From JAVBRD01 sp031548365 (GTDB lineage: Bacteria > Bacillota > Clostridia > Christensenellales > UBA1750), in the NCBI GenBank assembly GCA_031548365.1, contig JAVBRD010000001.1, positions 44,660-108,659 on the forward strand: DNA of 64,000 nt. The letters are read 5' to 3'. Made by a program: the position numbers and the translations under genes. The notes under the pieces are model-generated. The model had not been told where the DNA came from, ran no database searches, and was given only the letters and a program-made list of their open reading frames with translations. Numbering within the stretch: the first letter of the stretch is position 1; every line of letters starts with the position of its first letter. This document shows, one piece after another, positions 1-7,367 of the stretch.

Positions 1-170
1 ATTTCGTCGCCGTGATTGTCGGCTTTGCGCATGAACGCGAGCGCTTCATCCGTATCGACCCCCGCCGGAAAACACCGCGACATGAGATCGCGGCAGTACG
101 CGGCAAACGTCGCCTCGCGGTCAAGGAGCGTGTCGTCCAAGTCAAACAACACGGCGTCAATATCTCTCAC
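1..170 (-). CDS. HAD-superfamily hydrolase, N-terminal part only
   Basis: The reverse strand reads VRDIDAVLFDLDDTLLDRE from a GTG at 170, with a G-rich ribosome-binding site just upstream. DLDDTLLD is HAD motif I; its first Asp is the phosphoryl-accepting nucleophile. About 56 codons are present before the window edge, so the cap domain and motifs II-IV are missing and the substrate cannot be named. The family includes phosphoglycolate phosphatase and pyrophosphatase-like enzymes. It lies downstream of rny on the same strand, but a terminator-like hairpin separates them. Confidence 0.75.
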   Translation of the reverse strand, partial: MRDIDAVLFDLDDTLLDREATFAAYCRDLMSRCFPAGVDTDEALAFMRKADNHGDE

Positions 171-189
171 AACGCTTCCCCCAATGAAG

Positions 190-213
190 AAGGGATGCCC
201 GAAAGCATCCCTT
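190..213 (-). terminator. Terminator-like hairpin after rny
   Basis: Nine-base perfect stem AAGGGATGC/GCATCCCTT (190-198 with 205-213) and a 6-base loop. On the minus strand it is followed by a T-rich tract (TTCTTCATT). It sits 13 bases past the rny stop. Confidence 0.6.
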
Positions 214-226
214 GAACGTATTGCGG

Positions 227-1768
227 TTATTTCGCGAAGTCTGTCACGCGCGTCTCGCGGATGACGTTGACCTTGATCTGCCCCGGGTACTCCATGTCCT
301 TCTCAATACGGCCCACGATGTCGCGGGCCAGCAGGATCATCTGCGCGTCGTCCACGCGGTCGGGTTTGACGATGATGCGCACCTCGCGGCCCGCCTGAAT
401 GGCGAAGGACCGCTCCACGCCGTCGAACGAGTTGGCGATCTCCTCGAGCTTCTCAAGGCGCTTGATGTAGCTCTCCAGCGTTTCGCGGCGCGCTCCCGGC
501 CTCGCGCCCGAGATGGCGTCCGCCGCTTGGATGATGATGGCTTCCAGCGTTTGCGGTTCGATGTCCTCGTGATGCGCCGCGATGCAGTGAACCACATCGG
601 GCGATTCGCGGTATTTCTTGGCCAGATCCACGCCGATGGACACGTGCGTGCCCTCGATCTCATGGTCGACCGATTTGCCGATGTCATGCAGAAGGCCCGC
701 GCGTTTGCACAGCGTCACGTCCGCGCCCACCTCCGTGGCAAGCAGACCCGCCAGATGCGAAACTTCAATGGAGTGCTTGAGCACATTTTGGCCGTAGCTC
801 GTGCGGTACTTCATGCGGCCCAGAAGCTTGACGAGTTCGGGATGGATACCGTGCATATTCGTCTCGAAAACCGCCGCTTCTCCCGTCTCGCGGATCTGGT
901 TGTCGACCTCTTTGCGCGCCTTGTCCACCATTTCTTCGATGCGCGCGGGGTGAATGCGTCCGTCCGTGATCAGCTTTTCCAGCGTGAGGCGGGCGACCTC
1001 GCGGCGAACCGGATCAAACGCGGAGAGGATGACCGCTTCGGGGGTGTCATCGATGATGAGATCGACGCCCGTGGCCGTCTCCAGCGCGCGGATGTTGCGG
1101 CCCTCGCGGCCGATGATACGGCCCTTCATGTCGTCGTTGGGGAGGGGGACCACGCTGACCGTGGTCTCGGCGGAGTGATCCGCCGCGCAGCGCTGGATGC
1201 AGAGCGTGACGATGGAGCGCGCGCGTTTTTCGCCTTCGTCACGTGCGCGCTGCTCGATATCGCGCGCGAGAATCGCGGCCTCGCGGCGCGCGTCCTTCTC
1301 AACGCCCGAAATGACGATCTGGCGCGCTTCTTCGCTAGTCATGGCGCCGATACGCTCAAGCTCCTCGTGCTGTTTCCTGCACAGCTCGTCGGCCTCGTCC
1401 TCTTTGCGCTGGATGTCGGCCAGTTTCTTTGAAAGATTTTCTTCGCGGGACTCCAGAGAGTCGATCTTTTTGTCGAGCGTTTCTTCGCGCTGGACGATGC
1501 GCCTCTCCGCGCGCTGGATCTCCTGCCTGCGGTCGCGGATCTCTTTATCGATCTCCGCGCGCATGCGAAGCGCCTCTTCTTTGGCTTCGAGTATGGTTTC
1601 TTTCTTCGCGGCTTCTGCCTTTTGATCGGCGTCCTGGAGCATTTTGTCAATGTTGGTTTGGGTCTGACCGAGCTTTTGTTCCGTCACTCTGGAGCGGTAA
1701 AGATAACCGATCAGTACGCCGGCCGCAATCGCCAGCGGCACGATCGGAATGAGCAAGTAAGGGTTCAC
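227..1768 (-). CDS. rny: Ribonuclease Y
   Basis: Membrane-anchored endoribonuclease that starts mRNA decay in Gram-positive bacteria. The 513-aa length is normal for the family. In order: an N-terminal membrane segment (about residues 3-23), a long charged coiled coil (about 30-190), a KH RNA-binding domain with IIGREGRNIRALE, then an HD phosphohydrolase domain with HSIEVSHLAG and LLHDIGK carrying the metal-binding His-Asp pair. The start is a GTG at 1768 behind a GGAGG site 11 bases upstream. It has its own consensus-like promoter and a leader of about 175 bases. Confidence 0.97.
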   Translation of the reverse strand: MNPYLLIPIVPLAIAAGVLIGYLYRSRVTEQKLGQTQTNIDKMLQDADQKAEAAKKETILEAKEEALRMRAEIDKEIRDRRQEIQRAERRIVQREETLDKKIDSLESREENLSKKLADIQRKEDEADELCRKQHEELERIGAMTSEEARQIVISGVEKDARREAAILARDIEQRARDEGEKRARSIVTLCIQRCAADHSAETTVSVVPLPNDDMKGRIIGREGRNIRALETATGVDLIIDDTPEAVILSAFDPVRREVARLTLEKLITDGRIHPARIEEMVDKARKEVDNQIRETGEAAVFETNMHGIHPELVKLLGRMKYRTSYGQNVLKHSIEVSHLAGLLATEVGADVTLCKRAGLLHDIGKSVDHEIEGTHVSIGVDLAKKYRESPDVVHCIAAHHEDIEPQTLEAIIIQAADAISGARPGARRETLESYIKRLEKLEEIANSFDGVERSFAIQAGREVRIIVKPDRVDDAQMILLARDIVGRIEKDMEYPGQIKVNVIRETRVTDFAK

Positions 1769-1793
1769 TTAGGGATCGCACCTCCAATATATG

Positions 1794-1814
1794 TAAAACC
1801 GAGAACCGCTCGGT
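1794..1814 (-). promoter_or_regulatory. Small hairpin plus T-run in the rny leader
   Basis: On the minus strand ACCGAG/CTCGGT (6-bp stem, 5-base loop) is followed by TTTT, a few bases upstream of the rny ribosome-binding site. It could be a weak attenuator or an RNA-stability element. The short stem makes any function speculative. Confidence 0.25.
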
Positions 1815-1948
1815 GGGCGGAAAGAGACCCGAAACGACAGACGGATCACGCGAAGACTTATCTCAAACCATTCCGGCCATCCATTCCGTTCTTTCCGGAA
1901 ACGACAGGCGCTTGTCCCACCTGTCGGCGTACAAATACATACCAAGAT

Positions 1949-1978
1949 ATTATAAAGGTGATGACAAACAAATGTCAA
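1949..1978 (-). promoter_or_regulatory. rny promoter
   Basis: On the minus strand, a perfect TTGACA -35 (1978-1973), an 18-base spacer and a perfect TATAAT -10 (1954-1949). The predicted start near 1942 leaves a leader of about 175 bases before the GTG. Confidence 0.8.
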
Positions 1979-2004
1979 TACGATTGCACTTTTGATTTCA
2001 GTTT

Positions 2005-2032
2005 TTGCAAACTATGCAAGTTGTGTTAAAAT
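2005..2032 (+). promoter_or_regulatory. Promoter of the NusG-II/Gx-transporter pair
   Basis: TTGCAA (2005-2010), a 16-base spacer and TAAAAT (2027-2032), followed 36 bases later by the GTG at 2068. It diverges from the rny promoter, with the two -35 elements about 27 bases apart. Confidence 0.55.
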
Positions 2033-2067
2033 TGCTTTGGCGATTTGTCAATGCGGGAGATGGGGCT

Positions 2068-2433
2068 GTGCGGCTGAAAAAAGGCGATCTTTGCGTGATC
2101 GGCGCCATCGCCGCTGTGTGGCTTTTTGTTTTTCTGCGTATTTTTTTTCCCGGAACAGCCGCCAAGTTTGCGCTGGTCTACGTCGATGGCCAACTCGCGG
2201 AGCGCATTCCGTTGGACGAAAGAACGCAAAGACGCGACATTGCGTATGCAAACGGCGTTGTGCTCGAAGTCGAGGGCGCGCGCGTGCGCTTCGCGGCGTC
2301 TGGTTGCCCCGATCAGGTCTGCGTACGCACGGGCTGGCTGTCCCGGCCAGGGCAGAGCGCGGCGTGCGTCCCCGCGCGCGTACTGGTGACCCTGGATGGC
2401 CAAGCAAACGAAGTGGACATTTATCTGAAATGA
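2068..2433 (+). CDS. NusG domain II-containing membrane-anchored protein
   Basis: About 121 aa from a GTG at 2068 behind GGGAGA. An upstream in-frame TTG at 2005 falls inside the likely promoter and was not used. There is one N-terminal membrane segment (about residues 9-26) and then a small extracytoplasmic beta domain containing CPDQVCVRTGWLSRPGQS and CVPARV. That cysteine-containing pattern is typical of stand-alone NusG-II proteins of Clostridia. In those genomes it is commonly paired with a Gx-type transporter, as here, where the genes overlap by ATGA. Its biochemical role is not established. Confidence 0.8.
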   Translation: MRLKKGDLCVIGAIAAVWLFVFLRIFFPGTAAKFALVYVDGQLAERIPLDERTQRRDIAYANGVVLEVEGARVRFAASGCPDQVCVRTGWLSRPGQSAACVPARVLVTLDGQANEVDIYLK

Positions 2434-2921
2434 ACACAAGAAACGTCGCTGAATTGGGTGTTATGACAGCCCTCGCGCTTGCGCTCTCCGCGATAGAGCG
2501 CCTCATTCCGCTGCCGCTCTCCCTGCCCTTTATCAAGCTTGGGCTGGCCAACATCGTCACGCTCTTTGTGCTCTCGCGCCGCAGCACGTCTTCCGCGGCG
2601 ATGGTTGTTTGCGCGCGGTGCCTGCTCACATTCCTGCTTTTCGGCAATGTGACGTCGCTGGCGTTCTCCTTCGCGGGCGGCTTCTCATCGCTCTTTGTCA
2701 TGGCCGCGATGCGCAAATGCCCGATGTTCTCCGTAACAGGCGTGAGCATAGCGGGCGCGGCGGTTCACTGCGTGGCGCAGGTGCTGGTGGCGACAATTTT
2801 CGTGGGAAGCGCGGGGATCGCATCCTACCTATTGGTACTTTTGCCGTTTTCCGTTCTGTCCGGCACGGTCATTGCGCTGCTTTATGAGGCGATCTGTCGC
2901 ACGGGAATATATAGTATATAG
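2430..2921 (+). CDS. Gx transporter family protein (formerly heptaprenyl diphosphate synthase component I)
   Basis: A 163-aa hydrophobic protein with about five predicted membrane segments. It opens with NVAELGVMTALALALSAIE and contains PFIKLGLANIVTLF, hallmarks of the Gx transporter family. Older annotation as a heptaprenyl diphosphate synthase subunit comes from genomic neighbours, not from chemistry. The ATG overlaps the preceding stop (ATGA), so the two are translationally coupled. The substrate is unknown, with quinone- or precursor-linked transport suggested for relatives. Confidence 0.8.
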   Translation: MNTRNVAELGVMTALALALSAIERLIPLPLSLPFIKLGLANIVTLFVLSRRSTSSAAMVVCARCLLTFLLFGNVTSLAFSFAGGFSSLFVMAAMRKCPMFSVTGVSIAGAAVHCVAQVLVATIFVGSAGIASYLLVLLPFSVLSGTVIALLYEAICRTGIYSI

Positions 2922-2935
2922 TAGCCCAAAGGAAG

Positions 2936-2964
2936 TTGTACAATACTATATGTCGTGGTATACT
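2936..2964 (+). promoter_or_regulatory. Promoter of the AgrC-like kinase
   Basis: TTGTAC (2936-2941), a 17-base spacer and TATACT (2959-2964) with an extended -10 TG one base upstream. It lies 33 bases before the ATG. Confidence 0.7.
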
Positions 2965-2997
2965 GTTATCCATAGGGGTATCCTGTGAGGGTATGCG

Positions 2998-4248
2998 ATG
3001 GCAATGGGATGGTTGGCATCCGAGATGCTCAAGCTTCTGCTGGTCGTTATTTTCCTACAGTACGAGTTACGCCGAATGCCTCCTTCAATTTTACAACACA
3101 CGATTTTTTCATTGGCATTCTTGGTCTCCTGCCTTATCGCCACGACCCTGCAGCCTCCGGTGCGCGCTTTATTGTGCGCTTTCATCGGGTCGTTTTATTG
3201 CCTCACCATCAACCGCAACTCGCCCTGGGTCAGCACCGTGATGAGCGCGTTTGTTTACGTTCTGTTGAATGTGACCGACCACGCCGTGGCGGTTGTGACC
3301 GGCTATTTCGGTATCCGCGCGCTCCCGTTGACGCACTTATTCTCCCTGCTCTTGCTTGGCGGGTGCCTGCTCTCCTCGCAAGCGCAATTTGTGATCCATG
3401 ACGAGATGGACGGGGTTTGCGCCGCCTTGATCGTGGTGTTTCTGGCGTGCATCGAATCCATGCGGTACTTCCTTCGTGCCACGCACGACGGCGCTGCGGC
3501 AATCCACTTCTCCATGATTCTCTTGGCGATGACACTCGGCCTGCCTGCATTTTACGCTGCCTTTCGCGTCGTCGCGGCCAAACGCTCCCCAAAACCGCTT
3601 GAGTCCCGCATGGAAGTCGACCTGAATGATCAGCTCACGCTATTGCGCGGACTTTACGAGCAAACGCAGCGGCTTGAACACGACCTGTGCAACCACTTCA
3701 TGGTCATCAGCGGGTACTGCAAGCTCAACGACATTTCCCGCATACAGAAGTACATCGAGGAGATCGCGCCCAAGCAGGAGCAAGCGTTCGTCCACGTAGG
3801 GTCTCCCGTGCTCGACGTGATGCTGGGCGCGAAAAAGCTGCTCGCGGAAAAGCACGGCATCGCGTTTGAATCCCTCGTTCAGCTCCCGCGAGCGATGCCG
3901 CTGAACGACTCCGACCTGTGCGTCGTGTTCTCAAATCTGCTCGACAACGCACTGGAAGCCGCGCGCGGCACCAACCAGCGCGCGCGTTTCATCCGTGTGG
4001 AAGCAAGCGTAAACGATGGCCTTTGGGTGATCAGCTGTTCAAACAGCGCGGGACCGGGCCGTTTTCACGTGACGGGTCATCTCCACTCAACCAAGACGTC
4101 GGGCGTGCACGGCATCGGCACAAAGCAAATCGTTGACATCGCGAGGCGCGCGGGCGGACAGGCGGCGTTCCGCTTGTACAAGCGCGTGTTCACCGCCGAA
4201 GTCTTGCTGCGCTGCGATGTTTCGGCTGAGAATGCCGCCGCATCATAG
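2998..4248 (+). CDS. AgrC/CitA-like sensor histidine kinase (GHKL ATPase)
   Basis: A 416-aa protein with six or so membrane helices in residues 1-195, then a cytoplasmic kinase module. LEHDLCNHFMVISGY is the phospho-acceptor region: the His precedes an Asn-His pair as in AgrC-type kinases (RHDxxNH). NLLDNALEA is the N box and GIGTKQI the glycine-rich lid, placing it in the HATPase_c_5 group. These kinases often sense peptides or other extracellular signals. No response regulator or signal-peptide gene flanks it, so it appears to be an orphan with its own strong promoter. ATG chosen at 2998 with a GAGGG site. Confidence 0.85.
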   Translation: MAMGWLASEMLKLLLVVIFLQYELRRMPPSILQHTIFSLAFLVSCLIATTLQPPVRALLCAFIGSFYCLTINRNSPWVSTVMSAFVYVLLNVTDHAVAVVTGYFGIRALPLTHLFSLLLLGGCLLSSQAQFVIHDEMDGVCAALIVVFLACIESMRYFLRATHDGAAAIHFSMILLAMTLGLPAFYAAFRVVAAKRSPKPLESRMEVDLNDQLTLLRGLYEQTQRLEHDLCNHFMVISGYCKLNDISRIQKYIEEIAPKQEQAFVHVGSPVLDVMLGAKKLLAEKHGIAFESLVQLPRAMPLNDSDLCVVFSNLLDNALEAARGTNQRARFIRVEASVNDGLWVISCSNSAGPGRFHVTGHLHSTKTSGVHGIGTKQIVDIARRAGGQAAFRLYKRVFTAEVLLRCDVSAENAAAS

Positions 4249-4614
4249 CCGGCGGGCACGCGGATCGCCGAAGGCGGCCATCCTGCCAAAGCGGCGCGTG
4301 GGGGCGCCCGCGTCAACGCCAAGTTATGTTTGCGCGTTTTTTGCGGGGGTGTATCGGAGACGTGAGAAGGCCCATCATGCTGCAGCGTGATGGGCTTTGT
4401 CGGTGCCTGCGGATCGGGCACGCCGTGCTCTCAGCGCGATACTAAACTTCCTTGATGCTTCGCGGATCCAGCAAAAACCAAATCGCACGCCGCGTTCCAT
4501 CGCAAGATGCCGCAAGATCTTTCGGATCTCCGCGCTTGGCACGAGAAGACTCAAAACAAGATTTCACCTTCAGCCCGAGGGTACACCGCGCATTGTCCTT
4601 GTTGGCAAATTGCG
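4249..4614. other. Intergenic region between convergent genes
   Basis: 366 bases with no convincing gene. It holds the hairpin at 4367-4398. On the minus strand, 4440-4560 gives a short open stretch encoding SSRAKRGDP, which resembles the translated dispersed repeats common in bacterial genomes. No second copy was noticed in this window. Confidence 0.4.
4367..4398. terminator. Bidirectional terminator-like hairpin
   Basis: Stem GCCCATCA/TGATGGGC (4370-4377 with 4388-4395), extended inwards by three pairs around a TGCA loop and flanked by AA and TTT. It lies between the convergent kinase and lipoprotein genes, so it could serve both. Confidence 0.55.
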
Positions 4615-5343
4615 TTATTTCGGGAACTGCTCCCACATCGCGCGCCCCCGGCGGAGCGTCCGCTCGCGGCCGGCGGCGTTGTTTTTCTCCGCGAGGTCGA
4701 ACGTGACAAGCGTTTTGTCCGTCACGCGCAGCATGTTCTGCGCAAAGCACGCCTCGTACACCCAAACGCTTCCGTTTCGCCAGAGCGGGGCTTTCGCGCC
4801 GGTGGGCAGGGGCAGCGCCTTGCCGTCGACCTCCATGTCGGTTTTGCCCACGAGGTATTTGGTCGTGACGCCGTCCTTCACGACCGTGATGCCGCTCGCA
4901 TCCTCGGCCTTGATCTCGTAGCCGAGCGCGCGGAACACCTGCGCGGCGGGGACGACGAGCTGGTTGACATAGTTGCCGTACGGCGCCTGCTCGTCCATGG
5001 TGGGCGCGCGCGGCAGATCGTAGAACACCGATATTTCCTCACTGCCGTTCACACCCGCGACGGAAAACACCGCAAGATCGGTCGAAAACGAGAGCGCGAC
5101 CAGCTTGTCCGGCGAACTCGCGGGCTCAATCGTCGGGCCGGGACGCACGGAAGGCGCAGGTGTGGGCGTGGGCACCGGCGTGAGAATTGGCGTAGGCGAG
5201 GGGATGGGCGTGTTGACGATCGCCATGGCCGGCGCGGAGGGCGCAGGCGTCTCAAGCGGTGCTGCGGGGGCGGTACATCCGGCCAACGCGCACAGGAAAA
5301 TGACGGCAACCGCCGCATAAGTCAGAAAGGGCCTCATGCTCAT
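4615..5343 (-). CDS. Lipoprotein with Pro/Thr linker and stalk-like (copper amine oxidase N-like) domain
   Basis: 242 aa from an ATG at 5343 behind GGAGG. An N-terminal signal ends in the lipobox LAGC, so it should be lipid-anchored outside the membrane. Residues about 35-75 are a proline-rich linker with repeated TPxPTP units, suited to crossing the cell wall. The C-terminal part (YGNYVNQLVVPAAQVFRALG, DGVTTKYLVGKT, VDGKALPLPTGA, WVYEACFAQNML) has the motif order of stalk domains: intended residue, inner variable, hydrophobic strand, then a region chosen for repeat folding. The binding partner is unknown. Confidence 0.7.
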   Translation of the reverse strand: MSMRPFLTYAAVAVIFLCALAGCTAPAAPLETPAPSAPAMAIVNTPIPSPTPILTPVPTPTPAPSVRPGPTIEPASSPDKLVALSFSTDLAVFSVAGVNGSEEISVFYDLPRAPTMDEQAPYGNYVNQLVVPAAQVFRALGYEIKAEDASGITVVKDGVTTKYLVGKTDMEVDGKALPLPTGAKAPLWRNGSVWVYEACFAQNMLRVTDKTLVTFDLAEKNNAAGRERTLRRGRAMWEQFPK

Positions 5344-5447
5344 CGGCGCACCTCCGGTAGTCAGTACTTGTATGACGCAGCGCAGCACCGGTTCGTTTCA
5401 CCTCATCTGTGAAATATCGGGAAACTTCCGGTTTTTGCCTTTCGCAT

Positions 5448-5453
5448 AGTATA
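5448..5453 (-). promoter_or_regulatory. Extended -10 promoter of the stalk lipoprotein
   Basis: Minus strand TGATATACT: a TG dinucleotide one base before TATACT, with no recognisable -35. It is about 100 bases upstream of the ATG and lies between the GTPase gene and this one. Confidence 0.45.
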
Positions 5454-5493
5454 TCACAACATGGGCGGGCGCGCGAGGCCAAATCCTGTCGAA

Positions 5494-6390
5494 TCAGAAG
5501 CCCAATTGCGCGGGGCTGACCGCGCGCTCCGCCGCGGCCTTGTCCCCGATGGCCACAACCGCTCCCGCGCGCCTTGGCGCGGCGGAGGAGAGAGACCACC
5601 CTCCCGGCGTCCACTGCGCGAGGACACAGCCGCCCTCCGCGTTCAGCACGCCTTTGAAACGGTAAAGCCCGGCGATTGTGTCAAGCGACGCGAGCGCAGC
5701 CTCGATTTCACCTCGCGAGAGAACCGCATGAACCTCGCGCGTGCGCGCCGTGAGCGACTGGCCGATCTTGCGCACACCCGCGCCGCGCCGCACATCGGGC
5801 GACGCGGCATTCTCCGCTTCAAGCCAAGCAAGGAGCGCGCCGGGCATCTCCGCGCCGGACGAACCGAACAGAGCGGCTCGCGGGTTGATCACGCGCAAGC
5901 GTCCAAGGGCCGCGTCTCTTTTTTCACGGGAGAGCCCTTCCTCGCGCGTGAGCACGAGCGCATCCGCGCCCGCGATCTGGTCGCGGTAGAAGTCCCCCAG
6001 CTGATCCAAGTATCGCTCCGCCCGCGCGACATCCACGCAAACGACGGCGGGCGCGACGTCGCAGCGCGCGAGCACATCGGGCTGCGCGAGCGCGAACTTG
6101 ACCTCGCTGACGCGCGCGACGCCCGACGTTTCTAATAGTATCGCCGAAGGTTTGTAGCGCGCGGCGACGCGCGCGAGCTCCGAGCGTATGTCTCCCGCGA
6201 GCGTGCAGCACACGCACCCGCCCGTGAGCTCAACCACGCGCGGCGTGGCGGCAGCAAGCGCGTGCGCGTCGATGGAGACTTCGCCAAGCTCGTTTTCAAT
6301 CACGACCACATCGCCTCCCGCCGCAAGCGCAGGCAACATCCTCATTATGAGCGTGGTTTTACCCGAACCGAGAAAACCTGCGAAAAGCAT
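5494..6390 (-). CDS. CobW/G3E-family GTP-binding protein (metallochaperone-like)
   Basis: 298 aa from the first usable ATG. GFLGSGKTT is the Walker A loop, ENELGEV a switch motif, and GGCVCC the CxCC metal-binding motif typical of CobW/ZNG1-type metal chaperones. The C-terminal domain carries the conserved FKGVLN-like stretch. No cobalamin or metal-uptake gene adjoins it, so the metal is unknown. The reading frame lacks a ribosome-binding site at this ATG, while a well-placed AAAGGA-ATG at 6418 runs in another frame. One extra base at 6405-6406 would explain this, giving an N-terminus MNHVDKPRLMLF. Confidence 0.85.
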   Translation of the reverse strand: MLFAGFLGSGKTTLIMRMLPALAAGGDVVVIENELGEVSIDAHALAAATPRVVELTGGCVCCTLAGDIRSELARVAARYKPSAILLETSGVARVSEVKFALAQPDVLARCDVAPAVVCVDVARAERYLDQLGDFYRDQIAGADALVLTREEGLSREKRDAALGRLRVINPRAALFGSSGAEMPGALLAWLEAENAASPDVRRGAGVRKIGQSLTARTREVHAVLSRGEIEAALASLDTIAGLYRFKGVLNAEGGCVLAQWTPGGWSLSSAAPRRAGAVVAIGDKAAAERAVSPAQLGF

Positions 6391-6442
6391 CAGGCGGGGT
6401 TTATCCGACGTGGTTCATCTTCCTTTGGCGGCGCGAATGCGC

Positions 6443-6448
6443 TATAAT
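6443..6448 (+). promoter_or_regulatory. Probable -10 element of the isomerase/PHP operon
   Basis: A perfect TATAAT 52 bases before the GTG at 6501; the -35 (TTCCTT at 6420-6425) is poor. Confidence 0.4.
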
Positions 6449-6500
6449 TCAGATACAATTCTATCACATGCGCCGCAATTGTTGAAGTGGAGGGGTACGC

Positions 6501-7367
6501 GTGAAGTTTTCAGTTTCGTCATACAGCTATATGCAGGGGATGCGGAGCGGCCGCCTAACGCTGGAAGACGTCGTGGATACGGCGGCAAGACAGGGGTTTC
6601 AGGGGATTGAGTTCGTGCCGTTCGGAGCTTTTTCAGACGAAACGCTGGCACGCGCGAAAGCCTTGGGCCGACGGGCGCGCGAAGCTGGGATGGACGTCGT
6701 CTGCTACGCGGTGGGCAACGATTTCCTCGCGCAGCCGGTTGCGGACTGCGTTCAAAAGCTCACGGGCGAGCTGAAGATTGCCGAAGCGCTGGGAGCGCCC
6801 CTCATGCGCCACGACGAAACCGCGGGTTTTCCGGCGGGGCACGAAGGGCCGTCCTTGTTCAAGGACGCGCTTCCGCGCCTCATCGAGGGCACGGTGGCCG
6901 TGGCCGATATCGCGGAGCAAATGGGCATTCGCACCTGCGTTGAGAACCACGGCTTTTTCTGCCAGGACAGCGCGCGCGTTAAGTCTCTGATCGTGGGCGC
7001 CAATCACAAAAACTTCGGCTGGCTGGTGGATATGGGCAATTTCCTGTGCGCGGACGAAGCGCCCGAGTCAGGCGTGAAGTGCGCCGCGCCCTACGCGTTC
7101 CACGCGCACGCCAAGGATTTCCGGTTCATCTCCGCGAGCAACCGCTCAGACGCGCCCGGGCCGAACGACGGCTGGTTCAAATCGCGCGGGGGCAACCACC
7201 TCAAGGGCACGATCATCAGCCACGGCGTGGTTCCCGTGAGCGCGTGCATGCGGCTTTTGCGCAGGGCGGGCTATGACGGCTACGTCACCGTGGAGTTTGA
7301 GGGCGCGGAACCGTGCGAAACCGCGTGCGAGATCGGCCTTGAAAATTTAAGGCTGTATGCGAGGTAA
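6501..7367 (+). CDS. Sugar phosphate isomerase/epimerase (xylose isomerase-like TIM barrel)
   Basis: 288 aa from a GTG at 6501 with GGAGG nine bases upstream. FSVSSYSYMQGMRSG at the N-terminus, GIEFVPF, CVENHGFF, LVDMGNFL, HAHAKDF and YVTVEFEGAE are the metal-ligand strands of the AP-endonuclease-2/xylose-isomerase superfamily, with Glu, Asp and His residues at strand ends. Such proteins interconvert sugars, inositols or their phosphates. The stop directly abuts the PHP gene, so the two probably act on one pathway, but the substrate cannot be read from the sequence. Confidence 0.8.
   Translation: MKFSVSSYSYMQGMRSGRLTLEDVVDTAARQGFQGIEFVPFGAFSDETLARAKALGRRAREAGMDVVCYAVGNDFLAQPVADCVQKLTGELKIAEALGAPLMRHDETAGFPAGHEGPSLFKDALPRLIEGTVAVADIAEQMGIRTCVENHGFFCQDSARVKSLIVGANHKNFGWLVDMGNFLCADEAPESGVKCAAPYAFHAHAKDFRFISASNRSDAPGPNDGWFKSRGGNHLKGTIISHGVVPVSACMRLLRRAGYDGYVTVEFEGAEPCETACEIGLENLRLYAR

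Noticed and set aside
212..1432. Long open frame on the plus strand opposite rny
   Set aside because: Arg/Asp-rich, no family, no ribosome-binding site; a typical antisense shadow in GC-rich DNA. Similar ones at 26634-28382, 33038-34555 and 51275-52798 were rejected for the same reason.
4440..4610. Small minus-strand peptide gene after the stalk lipoprotein
   Set aside because: No ribosome-binding site and a composition typical of dispersed intergenic repeats.
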